A DNA stretch of 64,000 nucleotides from Synechococcus sp. UW140 (GCF_900474295.1 NZ_UCOB01000028.1:1-64000), one strand, 5' to 3'. Counted from the stretch's first letter, positions 1 to 8,479 are shown. Notes: generated by a model from the letters alone, not told the origin. Translations and numbers: made by a program.

Positions 1-139
1 TAGCGACAGAATCACAGCCGCCGGCACGGCCAAAGCTGTTGTAGGGATTGGCTTGTGCAGCAGGGCCTGCAACAGACATCAAGGTGGCACCAGCGGCGAG
101 GGAGGCAGCGGCGGCGGCGATGGTTTTGATCGTGGTCAT
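1..139 (-). CDS. Secreted small protein, N-terminal part only (cut by window edge)
   Basis: The minus-strand reading from the ATG at 139 starts MTTIKTIAAAAASLAAGA and continues through a hydrophobic, alanine-rich stretch to GPAAQANPYNSF. This is a typical Sec signal peptide with a likely signal peptidase I site after AQA (about residue 31). Only about 46 codons are inside the window; the 3' end lies to the left. The mature start, with a Cys near residue 42 (GGCDSVA), suggests a small exported protein. I do not recognise the family. Confidence 0.6.
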   Translation of the reverse strand, partial: MTTIKTIAAAAASLAAGATLMSVAGPAAQANPYNSFGRAGGCDSVA

Positions 140-584
140 TGCTCTGATGGGGGTGATGCGTGGGGCGGGATCTCTCCCTCCGATGCATTCACCATCTCCG
201 CTTTCAGCTCTCCAGCTGATGACCTCCATTCCCTCCTGCTGTGAGCTTGCTCACAACTGCGCAAACGCCACTCTGCAGCTGGGCTGTCAGCACTTCAGGC
301 TCATGTTGCAATGCCCAAGCCAACTTCGATTGCGATGCATGCCATCACGCGCCTGGCAAGCATGCCACCGCCATCATGAACAGGGCCGAGAGCTCAAATC
401 AGAGGCCATGGCGCTGATTGGCACCCGTCAAAGTAAGTGGGATAGCGGACTTCTGAGCACAACAGACGCTGAATTCAACACGAAGCCTGGAGGAATTGGA
501 AAAATTACCAAAGAAAGCACGGATACTGGTCGAACTATCTAGGATCAATAAGTCGTTGAGTCGTTTCGCCGAGAGCATTGAACT
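140..584. other. Gene-free spacer
   Basis: About 445 bases between the divergent start of the edge gene and the CP12-like gene. Open frames exist on both strands but have unnatural composition and no recognisable motif or ribosome binding site. It probably holds the promoters of both flanking genes. I see no RNA gene or repeat. Confidence 0.5.
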
Positions 585-779
585 ATGACTGAAATCAATT
601 ACAAGCATGATGAGTACAAAGTACCATTCAGTGCTAACGAAAAGCATTCACCTGAAGAGTTCGACCCCAAGCATGATGCAGCCTTAAACAATCCAGAGAG
701 CCGCCACAGAGACAAGTTGATTGACGACATCTGTGACACTCATCCCGGATCACCAATGTGCAAGGTCTTCGACGAATGA
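585..779 (+). CDS. CP12-like mini-protein (C-terminal GAPDH-binding module only)
   Basis: A 64-residue acidic protein with no signal peptide. Its C-terminus, IDDICDTHPGSPMCKVFDE (C50 and C59, spacing C-x8-C, then an acidic tyrosine/phenylalanine-Asp end), matches the C-terminal loop of CP12, where the cysteine pair has the same spacing in a context like C-x-E-N-P-x-x-x-E-C-x-x-Y-D. In CP12 this loop inserts into the active site of photosynthetic GAPDH when the cysteines are oxidised. The N-terminal cysteine pair and the central AWD_VEEL segment that contacts phosphoribulokinase are absent. I infer a GAPDH-binding or regulatory peptide; the exact partner is unknown. It stands alone between unrelated small genes. 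Confidence 0.6.
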   Translation: MTEINYKHDEYKVPFSANEKHSPEEFDPKHDAALNNPESRHRDKLIDDICDTHPGSPMCKVFDE

Positions 780-886
780 CTCCCTGAAGAAGAGCAGCAA
801 TTTTACATAGGCCATTTTCAGACTTAAGAAAACCTGAAATAAAAACCTTTAAGAGACTGCCAACTCCCCGCCAATCTAAATTCTAG

Positions 887-910
887 GGCGAGCTCTGTCT
901 CGCCTAATTT
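887..910 (+). terminator. Weak intrinsic terminator
   Basis: GGCGAG (887-892), a six-base loop and CTCGCC (899-904) form a 6-bp stem, followed by TAATTTTG. It lies about 107 bases downstream of the CP12-like gene and could end its transcript. Short stem and imperfect T tract, so low confidence. Confidence 0.35.
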
Positions 911-1015
911 TGTTGGAGAACAAGTCTCCAGAGACGCGGTAAACAGCTTCGCCCTATTCTCGAAAAAATCCAGATACTGCAATATACAGAGCCAACACCA
1001 AGCATCTAACCAGGC

Positions 1016-1276
1016 TCACATTAAGTGGAGCCGAAATGTTGCCTTGTCAACCGTTCGCACCTTTGCTTCGATGGTTTGAAGACCTAGTCGCTTGTGAGCA
1101 TTGTACCGGTGACATCCGTTGAAACCATAGAGCTTTCCATCAAACTCCAATAGATCGATAGGCTCCTGAAGCCCAATATCTTTGATACTTTCAACCAGAT
1201 ATTCCAATTTGGCCTGATCAAGAATCGACTGATGCGGACGGATGATGTCGGCGATTTGAACTGTGCGACGCTCCAT
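1016..1276 (-). CDS. srxA: Sulfiredoxin
   Basis: An 86-residue ParB/Srx-fold protein. It shows the sulfiredoxin signature FNGCHRYNAHKRLG (catalytic C55, followed by H and R) and the N-terminal segment DIIRPHQSILDQAKLEYLVESI that in the family binds ATP-Mg. Sulfiredoxin reduces the hyperoxidised cysteine sulfinic acid of typical 2-Cys peroxiredoxins, using ATP and a thiol donor, in the cytosol. Length and motif are complete. It is a single gene on the minus strand, and no peroxiredoxin is in the window. A stand-alone ParB-like protein is the alternative, but the GCHRY cysteine favours sulfiredoxin. Confidence 0.85.
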   Translation of the reverse strand: MERRTVQIADIIRPHQSILDQAKLEYLVESIKDIGLQEPIDLLEFDGKLYGFNGCHRYNAHKRLGLQTIEAKVRTVDKATFRLHLM

Positions 1277-1415
1277 GGTGAGGATCCTTGATGAGCTGTG
1301 ATGTGGACGAGCAACTGATCAGGCATCATCGCCGATAGTGGCTACTTTGGCAGCTAGCGGTGGGCTGGTCGGATGAAACTCGCTAGCACTACAACAGCAC
1401 TCTCTCCCAAAAGGC

Positions 1416-1751
1416 ATGCGCGTTCTAGCCTTGGCTTCAATCAGCCTGTTGGCAGCTCAACCCTTGATAGCAGGCACGAACACAGTCGTGATCGAACGTA
1501 TCCAAACCACTGTGTTTCCCGGCGATGGCAAAGCAGCAGCTCAAGCAATCTGCACAGGCCTTGCGGCGGGTCAACTGAGCCGTGACGGCGTAGGCGAAGA
1601 CCTGGCAGAGCTGCAAGCCGCATTAATTCAAAGCAACGATCCAGAGTTGATGAATCAATACCTAGACACGTTCAACAACACAGCCGCTGGACAGGCCGGC
1701 TGCAACATACGCATCACAGACCCAAGAAATACACAGCGAGACGTGTATTAA
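1416..1751 (+). CDS. Small secreted protein of unknown function
   Basis: A 111-residue protein beginning MRVLALASISLLAAQPLIAG, a signal peptide with a probable cleavage site after IAG (residue 20). The mature part is mixed charged, has two cysteines (in AICTGL and AGCNIR) that could form one disulfide, and ends in DPRNTQRDVY. I recognise no domain. It is one of several small exported proteins in the first 10 kb. Confidence 0.6.
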   Translation: MRVLALASISLLAAQPLIAGTNTVVIERIQTTVFPGDGKAAAQAICTGLAAGQLSRDGVGEDLAELQAALIQSNDPELMNQYLDTFNNTAAGQAGCNIRITDPRNTQRDVY

Positions 1752-1908
1752 CCAAGCTTCAGATCAACCGATCAGCACTGGATTATTCCTTGAAGTGCAA
1801 GCACCTAACAACTGAGTAATCGAATGATTCAGTGGTCGCATTCACACTTGCCCGGCAGCCTCCATCGATGACAAAGCAACCATATCGTTTAATGCCACAC
1901 TCTGGTAC

Positions 1909-2223
1909 ATGACTGAAGACAACGGGCAAACACACCCTCTCTACGCCACCGACCGTGAAGTTGTAGACAGCTTGCTTGGGCATGAAGGTGCACCAGGACC
2001 AGATCAACTCACCAGTGCGGCCAGGCTACTGATGCGGTACGAAGACTTCCCTGGTTCACCAGACATCAAGGAAGACATCGAGCGAGCAATCAAAGGATGG
2101 GCTCTCGACCGCGAAGGCTTGAATGCAAAATGCCGCGAGATCTGGGCACAAGGGTGGCGGCCTGGTCAGACGCTGGATGACACCGTCGGCTCCGGTGCCG
2201 ATGTAGAAGACTCCGGTTCCTAG
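1909..2223 (+). CDS. DUF3288 family protein
   Basis: A 104-residue soluble protein. HPLYATDREVVDSLLG near the N-terminus, the LLMRYEDFPGSPDIKEDI segment and the following amphipathic helix match the cyanobacterial DUF3288 family (typically HPLY-x-TDR-x-VVD, then RYQGFPGA-x-DI-x-x-DL). No function is established for the family. The C-terminal tail (DDTVGSGADVEDSGS) is acidic and probably disordered. Confidence 0.75.
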   Translation: MTEDNGQTHPLYATDREVVDSLLGHEGAPGPDQLTSAARLLMRYEDFPGSPDIKEDIERAIKGWALDREGLNAKCREIWAQGWRPGQTLDDTVGSGADVEDSGS

Positions 2224-2568
2224 GTAAGGCAAAACGATTCATCGTGAGAGTCATCCTTCCAACAAACAACACCGCTCTTACTGTTTGCCAAGTCTGTTTC
2301 AGTGAGACGACCACTAGACGATCAGTTGACTAGATAGTTCCGAGCACCAAGCGAATTCGACTGCTTGCGATATAGGCTTTCTCTGCCCAGAAAACTGCAA
2401 AAGCAGGGAGATCTTGACTGCGGCATGGAAGACGTCGTCAAGGCAATGAATAGGCCAATCGCGAGACGCAGAAGGGGGGCCTGAAACCGAACCTCTACGT
2501 ACGGCTGCCCCCTCTTTCAAAGTCTTCAGGGCAGACATAGACCAAACAGGTCCCTCTCGGAGACAGCC
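2224..2568. other. Spacer upstream of hli
   Basis: 345 bases with no convincing gene on either strand. It must hold the promoter and leader of the high-light-inducible gene that follows. I could not identify a clear HLR1-type RpaB box by eye. A GGTCCCTCTCGGAGACAG stretch lies just before the ATG; its GGAGA is the likely ribosome binding site. Confidence 0.4.
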
Positions 2569-2802
2569 ATGTCTGCAACCACATTCAACGCACCCACCGG
2601 CCTGGTCACCCATGATCCTGAAGGGCATGAAAATGTTTATGCCAAAGAGCTCCCAATCCAAATTGCTGGAGCGGATGCTGGCTGGGGCTTCCACCAGCGA
2701 GCCGAAAAGCTGAACGGAAGGCTCGCCATGCTTGGATTCATCGCCGCAATCGTGACAGAGCTGGCAACAGGCGAAGGACTACTTCACCTGATCGGGCTTT
2801 AA
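2569..2802 (+). CDS. hli: High-light-inducible protein (Hli/Scp), single-helix chlorophyll-binding
   Basis: A 77-residue protein with the chlorophyll a/b-binding helix signature [20 protein letters not shown] (residues 45-64): Glu and Asn/Arg as pigment ligands and salt-bridge residues in ExxNGRxAMxGF. The single transmembrane helix lies at about residues 50-70. The first 40 residues are a soluble arm. Hli proteins sit in the thylakoid membrane with PSII assembly and repair factors and protect against excess light; most are induced by high light and other stress. A GGAGA ribosome binding site precedes the ATG. Confidence 0.93.
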   Translation: MSATTFNAPTGLVTHDPEGHENVYAKELPIQIAGADAGWGFHQRAEKLNGRLAMLGFIAAIVTELATGEGLLHLIGL

Positions 2803-2821
2803 TCCCACTCAGACCACTCGA

Positions 2822-2842
2822 GGTGGTGGCCACTCCACCACC
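2822..2842 (+). terminator. Hairpin downstream of hli
   Basis: GGTGGTGG (2822-2829), loop CCACT and CCACCACC (2835-2842) form a perfect 8-bp stem 20 bases after the hli stop. There is no T run after it, so it may be an RNA-stabilising or processing hairpin rather than a classic terminator. Confidence 0.45.
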
Positions 2843-2960
2843 CCCGCCTAAGCCGAGGCTTGAACTGAATTGATATGTGTCTCTAATCTGAAAAAAGCAA
2901 GCACTCACCCTCCCAGCGAAATGCCCGCCCAGCCAACCGAGCTAAGCGGGCTAGTCAGGC

Positions 2961-3305
2961 TCAAGCAAACTTGCGGGGATAAGGAGTATTACCTGCGAGC
3001 TCAACGTTGATTTCCCGGCAAATATTCATGAATGCACCGAGGCCGAAATCGGGTCCATGCGGTCCATCAATGAAATCCTGAAACTGCTCATCGGTGATTC
3101 CCTCCTGCACTTCCCAGATACAAAAAGCGGGGCCTTCCGGAGCAATGGGGTTGAAAGAATGGTTATAAAAACCAGCCTGGAGATTCCTTGATACGGCATC
3201 ATCCCAACCTCCACCTGGGGCCATCGCTTTCTGAGCGGCATCCCACCACTGCTGACTCTTGCCCGCTCGAAACTCGTGCTGAACATGAAAGAAGCGGGAA
3301 GCCAT
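2961..3305 (-). CDS. Conserved-looking small soluble protein, unknown function
   Basis: I chose the ATG at 3305 (MASRFFHVQHEFRAG) over an in-frame upstream start because the extra 29 residues have no protein-like character. The product has 114 residues, rich in Trp, Phe and Gly (QWWDAAQKAMAPGGGWDD, FCIWEVQEG), with no signal peptide or membrane helix. The pattern FHVQHEF...FCIWEV...INVE is compatible with a small alpha-beta barrel-like (ferredoxin-like dimer) fold, but this is a guess. The minus-strand gene stands alone. Confidence 0.65.
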   Translation of the reverse strand: MASRFFHVQHEFRAGKSQQWWDAAQKAMAPGGGWDDAVSRNLQAGFYNHSFNPIAPEGPAFCIWEVQEGITDEQFQDFIDGPHGPDFGLGAFMNICREINVELAGNTPYPRKFA

Positions 3306-3568
3306 TGAGAAGAAGCGAAGAGAGATCAGCGCGAACCTACCTCTAATTCCTGCACGGTGCACACACAACGACTCAACTCCACCCCACTGCAAAACAACAG
3401 GACACTGTTTGCCTTCTATTCCTCAGGGCTTGCACTCCATCTCTTGACAAGTGGAGACAGCGGTTTGTGAACTGATCCTGTAGGATTGAGGAATCGTTGG
3501 CCTGCAATGTGCAGGTGCAGTTCGATTCAGGCCAAGCAACGGGGGCCTGAACGCTGTGGAGACGACTG

Positions 3569-3745
3569 ATGTCCCCCCTCTCTTTGATCCAGAAGCAGCT
3601 GCAACGTGAGCAATTGCGTGATGCAGCGAAGCGGCACAACGCCATGCAGCCTGTATCGGCCGACTACACCTCGGCCCACCAGGCTCCTCGCATCGGCTCA
3701 CCCACAAGGTCTTGCACCTACCGCGGAGTGACCTACACCCGCTAA
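3569..3745 (+). CDS. DUF4278-like small protein
   Basis: A 58-residue basic protein from the ATG at 3569, ending SCTYRGVTYTR. The TYRG-x-x-Y-x-R ending is the motif of the cyanobacterial DUF4278 family, whose function is unknown. The N-terminal part (SLIQKQLQREQLRDAAKRHN) should form a charged helix. A terminator follows 29 bases after the stop. A second gene with the same motif is found at 46711-46881. Confidence 0.6.
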   Translation: MSPLSLIQKQLQREQLRDAAKRHNAMQPVSADYTSAHQAPRIGSPTRSCTYRGVTYTR

Positions 3746-3774
3746 CCCTCTCGATCCTCCGGCTTCAGAGATCT

Positions 3775-3799
3775 GGCCCCAATTTGGGGCCTTTGTCTT
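3775..3799 (+). terminator. Intrinsic terminator of the DUF4278-like gene
   Basis: GGCCCCAA (3775-3782) pairs with TTGGGGCC (3784-3791), leaving effectively a 6-bp GC stem with a short AT loop, followed by TTTGTCTT. It lies 29 bases after the stop codon. Confidence 0.75.
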
Positions 3800-4339
3800 A
3801 GGTGGCTCACCCATTGATCTCGCCACCAGCCTTCAAGGGCGTGGACACCCTGAAGGCATCACCCGTCACAGACGCAGCGTTCATCAATCAGCGAGCAAGC
3901 GATCATTGCCGCAGATTTTCTCTCCGCACCGCAAGACAGTATTCCTAGCTCAAGGGGGGCGCCTCTTGGGTCTCTTCGGGAGAACAGGGGAAGGGGCTGC
4001 CAGCATCTTCTCTCTGTATCTCTCAATCGGTGTTGGGCTGGTGAGGGCTTGGAAAGTGATTCACCAGCACAACCACTGAACAGACTTCCCCACGAGATCA
4101 GTGACGATCGAGGCCGGAAGACGATGGGGGCGACCGTGCAGCAAACAATCAAGCCCTAGACAATCGGTCTGATCTCCACCTCGCCCAGAGGCATCGGACT
4201 GTGCATCAAGGTCAGCAGCATCCATAACATGCGGACAGCAACTCTCGGCACCAGGCTGCGGATCATTCTCTTAGGAGCACCGCCACACAATCGAGGAAAG
4301 TAAAGGGGACTCGGAAGAGACGCTGAGTCGATCCGGTCA

Positions 4340-4371
4340 GCAGAGAAGGGTTCCGTTTCTCCCTTTTCTGC
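4340..4371. repeat. Inverted repeat (11-bp stem) in spacer
   Basis: GCAGAGAAGGG (4340-4350) and CCCTTTTCTGC (4361-4371) pair over 11 positions with one G-U, around a 10-base loop, followed by TTTCC. It resembles a terminator or a small RNA 3' end, but no gene precedes it closely. A similar hairpin core (AGAGAAGGGG) is at 6152-6178. Confidence 0.45.
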
Positions 4372-4690
4372 TTTCCCCGGGCAATGGGGTTGTCCTGGTG
4401 CTCCACGGGAGGAGTCACCAGCGCAACTTCCTGAGGTCCACCTTGCTGCCATGAGCGGAATCATCTAGGGGGGATATGTGTTGTCGCTACAACCATGAAC
4501 TGTTCAAGATGATTGAACGCAAGGCCTAAGCAAATTGTGCGAATCGAGTGAGAACTCAATCCAATGACTGTCGCTTTACCTTCAGACTTTTGGACTTGCA
4601 GCCTGAAGAGCGGTGTTCAAAATCATTTGCCACACAGCAGCCGGGCCTCTTGGGTTATGCCTGTTTGGTGTAGTGCAGCAAGAGCCACCC

Positions 4691-4885
4691 ATGACAGAGC
4701 CAAAAATTCTCAAGAGGTTGCAACTGTTGGATTACATCAATAGCTCCGGCGATGAGCTGGTCGGTCTCGCTGTGGAAATGGCTGAAGACCCCAAAGGCGG
4801 CGTGCAAGTGCGGGTACTGATGGATGCCAACGTCGTCCGTGGTGTCACCGTGTTACCACTGCAACAGGGTGACACCTGTTCTTGA
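4691..4885 (+). CDS. Small acidic cytosolic protein, unknown function
   Basis: A 64-residue protein, MTEPKILKRLQLLDYINSSG..., from the ATG at 4691. The preceding in-frame sequence lacks protein character. Two predicted parts: an N-terminal charged helix (KILKRLQLLDYI) and a beta-rich part (GVQVRVLMDANVVRGVTVLPL). No signal peptide or cysteines apart from one at the end. I do not recognise the family; its composition is that of a real protein. Confidence 0.55.
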   Translation: MTEPKILKRLQLLDYINSSGDELVGLAVEMAEDPKGGVQVRVLMDANVVRGVTVLPLQQGDTCS

Positions 4886-4995
4886 TCAGAGACGAAATGA
4901 TGCGTTCTGCTTCGACCCCATTGCTCAGTGATGGCAGACCTGACACGGAGGCATGACAACACGATCGGTACTGCTGTTACGAGATTGAATCTCAT

Positions 4996-5020
4996 AAAAA
5001 AGCACCCCCGCAGGGGCACT
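4996..5020 (-). terminator. Possible terminator of the 5163-5363 gene
   Basis: Read on the minus strand, GCCCC TGC GGGG is followed by GTGCTTTTTT. The stem is short, but the six-T run fits an intrinsic terminator about 145 bases downstream of the minus-strand gene that ends at 5163. Confidence 0.45.
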
Positions 5021-5162
5021 GAGACATCGATAGTCTTCATCGAGTGGATTGCCTGGGAGTTGAATGCCCAAACGAATGGGGCAGAAGCACACAGGGTAGG
5101 AACAGGCGCATTCTGAAAGATGTCACCCAAACCTTTTGGCTAGCTGCCAGCAAGGCAATGCA

Positions 5163-5363
5163 CTATTTCTGCATTTTCTTGAACGACTCGATCTGCTCTG
5201 CAATGCAGTTTTCAACGGAGGTGGTTGCCTGACTATCAGCGGCATGCTCGTCGTTGCAGTCAGCCACTATTTGACTCATCACCGGAACAGGGACCTTTTG
5301 GGCGGCACCCACCTGCAAAGGGACAGCAACGAGAAAGGCCATTGCCAGGATGGCGCGTTTCAT
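5163..5363 (-). CDS. Small secreted protein with two cysteines
   Basis: I chose the ATG at 5363: MKRAILAMAFLVAVPLQVGAAQ, a clean signal peptide with cleavage after GAA or GAAQ (about residue 21). The 66-residue precursor yields a mature peptide of about 45 residues with two cysteines (VADCNDEH and VENCIAEQ) 22 positions apart, likely a disulfide. It ends in a basic FKKMQK. I recognise no family. Another of the small exported proteins of this tract. Confidence 0.6.
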   Translation of the reverse strand: MKRAILAMAFLVAVPLQVGAAQKVPVPVMSQIVADCNDEHAADSQATTSVENCIAEQIESFKKMQK

Positions 5364-6443
5364 CAAAATCAGCCATGAGGGACTTCTCATGGATAGCCAG
5401 TGGCACAGGAGCAGGGAAGCAACATTTGATGCACACCAGTGTGACTGGGGAACGTTTCTCAAGACAGCGCCGCAACCGGTGATGCATCGCGACCATCTCA
5501 GCTGGCTTCATTGACAGGGATCCTGAAAGCGGGAAGCCCAAGAACATCCTGCAGCCAAACCTGAATCAACAACGATGCCTCTCGCGCTGAATGACATCAC
5601 TTGGTTCAGCACATTGAGATAGTGATGCTTTCCCACAGACACAGTGCCGGCAGCATCGATCTTCAAGGAAGCTGTGACTGATCTATCAACCCATCCAGGC
5701 TTCAAGCCAGCATTTCAGCGATGGGTTGCAGAGACTCGAATACAGCATGAACTTTGTCAGTTGCTTGCTGGGTCGAAGAGCTGTGAATTCAAGGAAGGCG
5801 CAGACAACACCCAAGCCAGCCCCCATTCACCTCAGTTAAGGCATAAGCCACGCCGATCAGACAGGTCGGCTCTCCTGATCTGGCTTGCCAAAGGCCAGCA
5901 TGCCTTCATACCTTGACTTCAGGAAAATGCTTCGAGCTGTCACGAGGGGTGATGGCTCTTTTTTTTTGCGTTACTGCTAGCTCAGAGTGGCAACTGGCTC
6001 TTCAGCTCCGATCGAAACAAAGAGCCAGGCTTGGATGAACAACCATCCAGCTCAGAGGCGATGAGGCTCGCGCCATTGTTGGATCAGGTGGTTGAGCTGG
6101 TGAAATCCATCCCTAGTCCTCACCAGCTCAACCCCGTTCCCCGGGGGAAGCAGAGAAGGGGCGCGGTTCCCCTCCTCTACTCACCGGATCAACTCAAATG
6201 CCGTCAGCCACCTGAGTCGCTTTTACTCTCAGGCTGCGAGCACTGACACCACCTGAGGAATGATGCTCTGCCATGTGCTGAGAGATGCCACTCCCATGTT
6301 TCAGATGCTGCGCACTCATCAGCGCTAGCGCCTTGTCCCTCTGGGCAACAAGGTTGTTTCGCCTTCAAAGCCATCATGAGTCTTCATCGATTGCTGTGCA
6401 CCTGCGACTCGTTGGGCAGGCTGGGTGAATGTTCTGAATCAAC
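5364..6443. other. Long gene-poor spacer
   Basis: About 1,080 bases. Open frames (for example 5644-5916 plus, 5508-5705 minus, 6031-6246 plus) have no ribosome binding site, motif or natural composition, so I do not call them. Visible features are a run of nine T at about 5960 and a hairpin at 6152-6178. The sequence may be decayed coding DNA, but I could not recognise a source gene. Confidence 0.45.
6152..6178. repeat. Inverted repeat in spacer
   Basis: AGAGAAGGGG (6152-6161), loop CGCGGTT and CCCCTCCTCT (6169-6178) form a 10-bp stem with one mismatch. The left arm with its flank (GCAGAGAAGGG) is identical to that of the hairpin at 4340. No T run follows. Confidence 0.4.
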
Positions 6444-6755
6444 ATGAAACCCCTGCTTGTTCTTGCTTTCCTGCTTCTTGAGATTCCAGCCAGCGCGGCA
6501 ACACCGCACTGCCCAGGCATGACCACGATCGAAATGCAGGCCTGCGCTGCTAAGCAGCGAGATCAATCCGTGAACGCGCTGAGGCAAAAACTGCCGACAG
6601 CCGATCTTGAGCAATGGAAAGCGGTCACCTCAAAGGTTTGCAAACAAGCTTTCGCGCCATATCAAAATGGTTCGATCTACTCCCAGCTTGTCGTTGGCTG
6701 CACAGATCAATTAAATCAATCATTACTCGATCAGTTCAAGCCACTTGGAGACTGA
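6444..6755 (+). CDS. Secreted LprI-like (DUF1311-type) small protein
   Basis: A 103-residue protein. MKPLLVLAFLLLEIPASAA is a signal peptide cleaved near residue 19. The mature part has CPGMTTIEMQACAAKQRDQS, which resembles the N-terminal C-x5-6-TT-x-EMxxC motif of the LprI/DUF1311 family, then a helix LRQKLPTADLEQWKAV and two further cysteines (KVCKQAF, VGCTDQL), giving four cysteines as in that family. LprI proteins of other bacteria inhibit lysozyme; that function is not established here. Start and signal peptide are clear. Confidence 0.7.
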   Translation: MKPLLVLAFLLLEIPASAATPHCPGMTTIEMQACAAKQRDQSVNALRQKLPTADLEQWKAVTSKVCKQAFAPYQNGSIYSQLVVGCTDQLNQSLLDQFKPLGD

Positions 6756-7325
6756 TTGCCATCAAGCATCTCATCAACAAGAAGGCAGCAGGAATGGCGG
6801 CCTTAACACTTGCCAAGACACGAGTGCGTGTTCCCATGTTTCTGCTGAGCTGAGTGGTACCGGGCGATCAAAATCCTGCTTCCAAAGCGGAATGGGGGCT
6901 AATACCTATCGCGTAAAGCAAGGTGAGTTTCTTAGAACGACAGTGACCAAGGCACTCCAATGAAACACGACAGCTCCAATGCCCAACCGATGGGCAGCCT
7001 TGTCCATGATGGAAGTCACGCTCCATTCCATGCCTTGGCGTGTCCGCTGAATCCAAGAACCATTCGCATCGGCAAGAAAAAGTAGGTGTGCCAACAACCA
7101 ATCGCAGCGCCTTGATCGAAGCCTGGGGCACTGGGATGACTGAACTGCTACATCCCACAGATCTGGTGACTCTCCAGTGACTCTCCACAGGCCGACAGCC
7201 CTGGGCTGCCCTCTAGCAAGCTGCTGGCCACGTGAGGCTGCAAAGCCTTGATGGCATCGAAGAGAAGCCTCCTCCTCCCCACAAAATTTCCGCGAAAATG
7301 CGGAGCACATACCGATGACCGCCAG
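6756..7325. other. Gene-poor spacer
   Basis: About 570 bases. Overlapping open frames on both strands (for example 6868-7188 and 6906-7340 minus) are mutually exclusive and none looks like a protein. Nothing else is visible. Confidence 0.4.
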
Positions 7326-7505
7326 ATGAGCACGGATCAATGGGACGCTGAAGCGCGATGGGTGGTGATGGCACCGACGGACACAGAAGGGATCTACCGA
7401 GAAGTGGCGATGTTTGAGACAGAAGAGGATGCAGTCGAGTTCTGCGATCAGGAAGGAGAGCCTGAATGGCAGGTCTTAGATGCAAGCGACATGGATGTTG
7501 AGTAG
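7326..7505 (+). CDS. Small acidic protein, unknown function
   Basis: A 59-residue, strongly acidic protein from the ATG at 7326: MSTDQWDAEARWVVMAPTD, then GIYREVAMFETEEDAVEFCD and EWQVLDASDMDVE. The alternation of a beta strand, a helix (EEDAVEFCDQEG) and a strand suggests a compact fold. No signal peptide. The in-frame extension upstream is rich in Arg, Lys and Cys and unlikely to be translated. Family unknown to me. Confidence 0.6.
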   Translation: MSTDQWDAEARWVVMAPTDTEGIYREVAMFETEEDAVEFCDQEGEPEWQVLDASDMDVE

Positions 7506-8116
7506 CGGCAAAGAATGACGCGCATCCGCATCAGCCCATCAACACGCCCCGCTATAGGCGGGGATTGCATCTCGATCGTTCTGCCGGGAGACAGATCAGC
7601 CCTCAACTTCACTGACCACCCTGCTGCCAACTGACAGGTTCGGTATCGCTTTCAGCGATTAAGCCTCAGACCCCCCAGTATTACATCAATGTCAGGCCAT
7701 CTCAAGCTGACTGAATTGGATGGCAGTTTCTGTAAATGAGACACCATTGATTCATACACCGCCTTGAGCTTGGCTGACATCATCATCAACCAGAGTGTTC
7801 ACCCTGTTGTCAGCACCAAGGCAGACAATCAAGTTGATTGAGTTATTTTGATCACTGGGGTCGCCCACTGAGATGCAGGTGCCACCCTCAAATTCAGGGC
7901 TCGACCTGATGACCTGGCTTAAGCATGCCTGTGAGCTTGCTAACAAGCGCCAAAAACCATAGAAAGCCGTGATTGCTCGAAAACTGGACATAAACTCGCA
8001 ATCCTTCCAGAGCGGACAAAACAAGTTCAGACGTTGCAGCACTCAACCCAACCGGACAGCACGTTCGAATGCTGCTATGACAACGCAAATCAAGCCTGGC
8101 GAAAGCGCTGCCCCCG
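7506..8116. other. Spacer with one doubtful minus-strand gene
   Basis: About 610 bases between two plus-strand small genes. The only frame with some protein character is the minus-strand candidate listed separately at 7752-7991. The remainder shows no motif, tRNA or clear hairpin. Confidence 0.35.
7752..7991 (-). CDS. Doubtful small secreted protein
   Basis: From the ATG at 7991 the frame reads MSSFRAITAFYGFWRLLASSQA, which could be a signal peptide, followed by EFEGGTCISVGDPSD and NLIVCLGADNRVNTLVDDD with two or three cysteines. The second half has natural composition. No ribosome binding site is obvious. It could be a lineage-specific small secreted protein like its neighbours, or chance. 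Confidence 0.3.
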   Translation of the reverse strand: MSSFRAITAFYGFWRLLASSQACLSQVIRSSPEFEGGTCISVGDPSDQNNSINLIVCLGADNRVNTLVDDDVSQAQGGV

Positions 8117-8479
8117 ATGCCTTCGAATACGCTCTACAAGCTGATTGCGCTCATGGTTCTGTTCATGACCGCGACGAGCCCAGGCTTCGCCAACATCAAG
8201 GATGAGTTTGAAAGGTCTCAGGCTTGCTCGTATTTCGATGCAGAGTTTGTGAGCGATGTCGGAGTCTTCGACGACATCAAAGTTCGATTCTGCATCAGTG
8301 AAGACAAGACTGAAGTTATCTACGTGTTAGACAACGGAACATCCTGGGTTGTGCCGTTCGAGCGTGAATACCGAGAAAATGGTGTACTTAGCCTGAACAC
8401 CCTGGAGGATGGGGAGCTGATCCGATATCAAAAGAGCAAGGGTGTCGTGAAGCGCAAAGTGCTCGGTCGAAAACGTTAA
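8117..8479 (+). CDS. Small secreted beta-rich protein, unknown function
   Basis: A 120-residue protein with a signal peptide (YKLIALMVLFMTATSPGFA, cleavage about residue 25). The mature part contains two cysteines (QACSYF, VRFCISE), beta-strand patterns (TEVIYVLDNGTSWVVPF, GELIRYQKSKG) and a very basic end VVKRKVLGRKR. I recognise no domain. Confidence 0.65.
   Translation: MPSNTLYKLIALMVLFMTATSPGFANIKDEFERSQACSYFDAEFVSDVGVFDDIKVRFCISEDKTEVIYVLDNGTSWVVPFEREYRENGVLSLNTLEDGELIRYQKSKGVVKRKVLGRKR

Larger units (their letters stand above)
3746..4690. other. Long gene-poor spacer
   Basis: About 945 bases without a supportable gene. The minus-strand open frames at about 3859-4152 and 4156-4464 have random-looking composition (many Arg, Ser, Pro, Cys) and no ribosome binding site. 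The spacer contains the terminator of the preceding gene and a long hairpin at 4340-4371. An unannotated small RNA is possible but I can show no family motif. Confidence 0.45.

Noticed and set aside
48-542. Plus-strand open frame of 164 codons at the left edge
   Set aside because: It is antisense to a gene with a clear signal peptide and has no ribosome binding site or protein-like composition.
3859-4464. Two minus-strand open frames in the spacer
   Set aside because: Rich in Arg, Ser, Pro and Cys, no start signal, and no recognisable motif; typical chance frames in GC-rich DNA.
5508-6246. Open frames on both strands in the spacer
   Set aside because: Poor composition and no ribosome binding site; no homologue pattern recognised.
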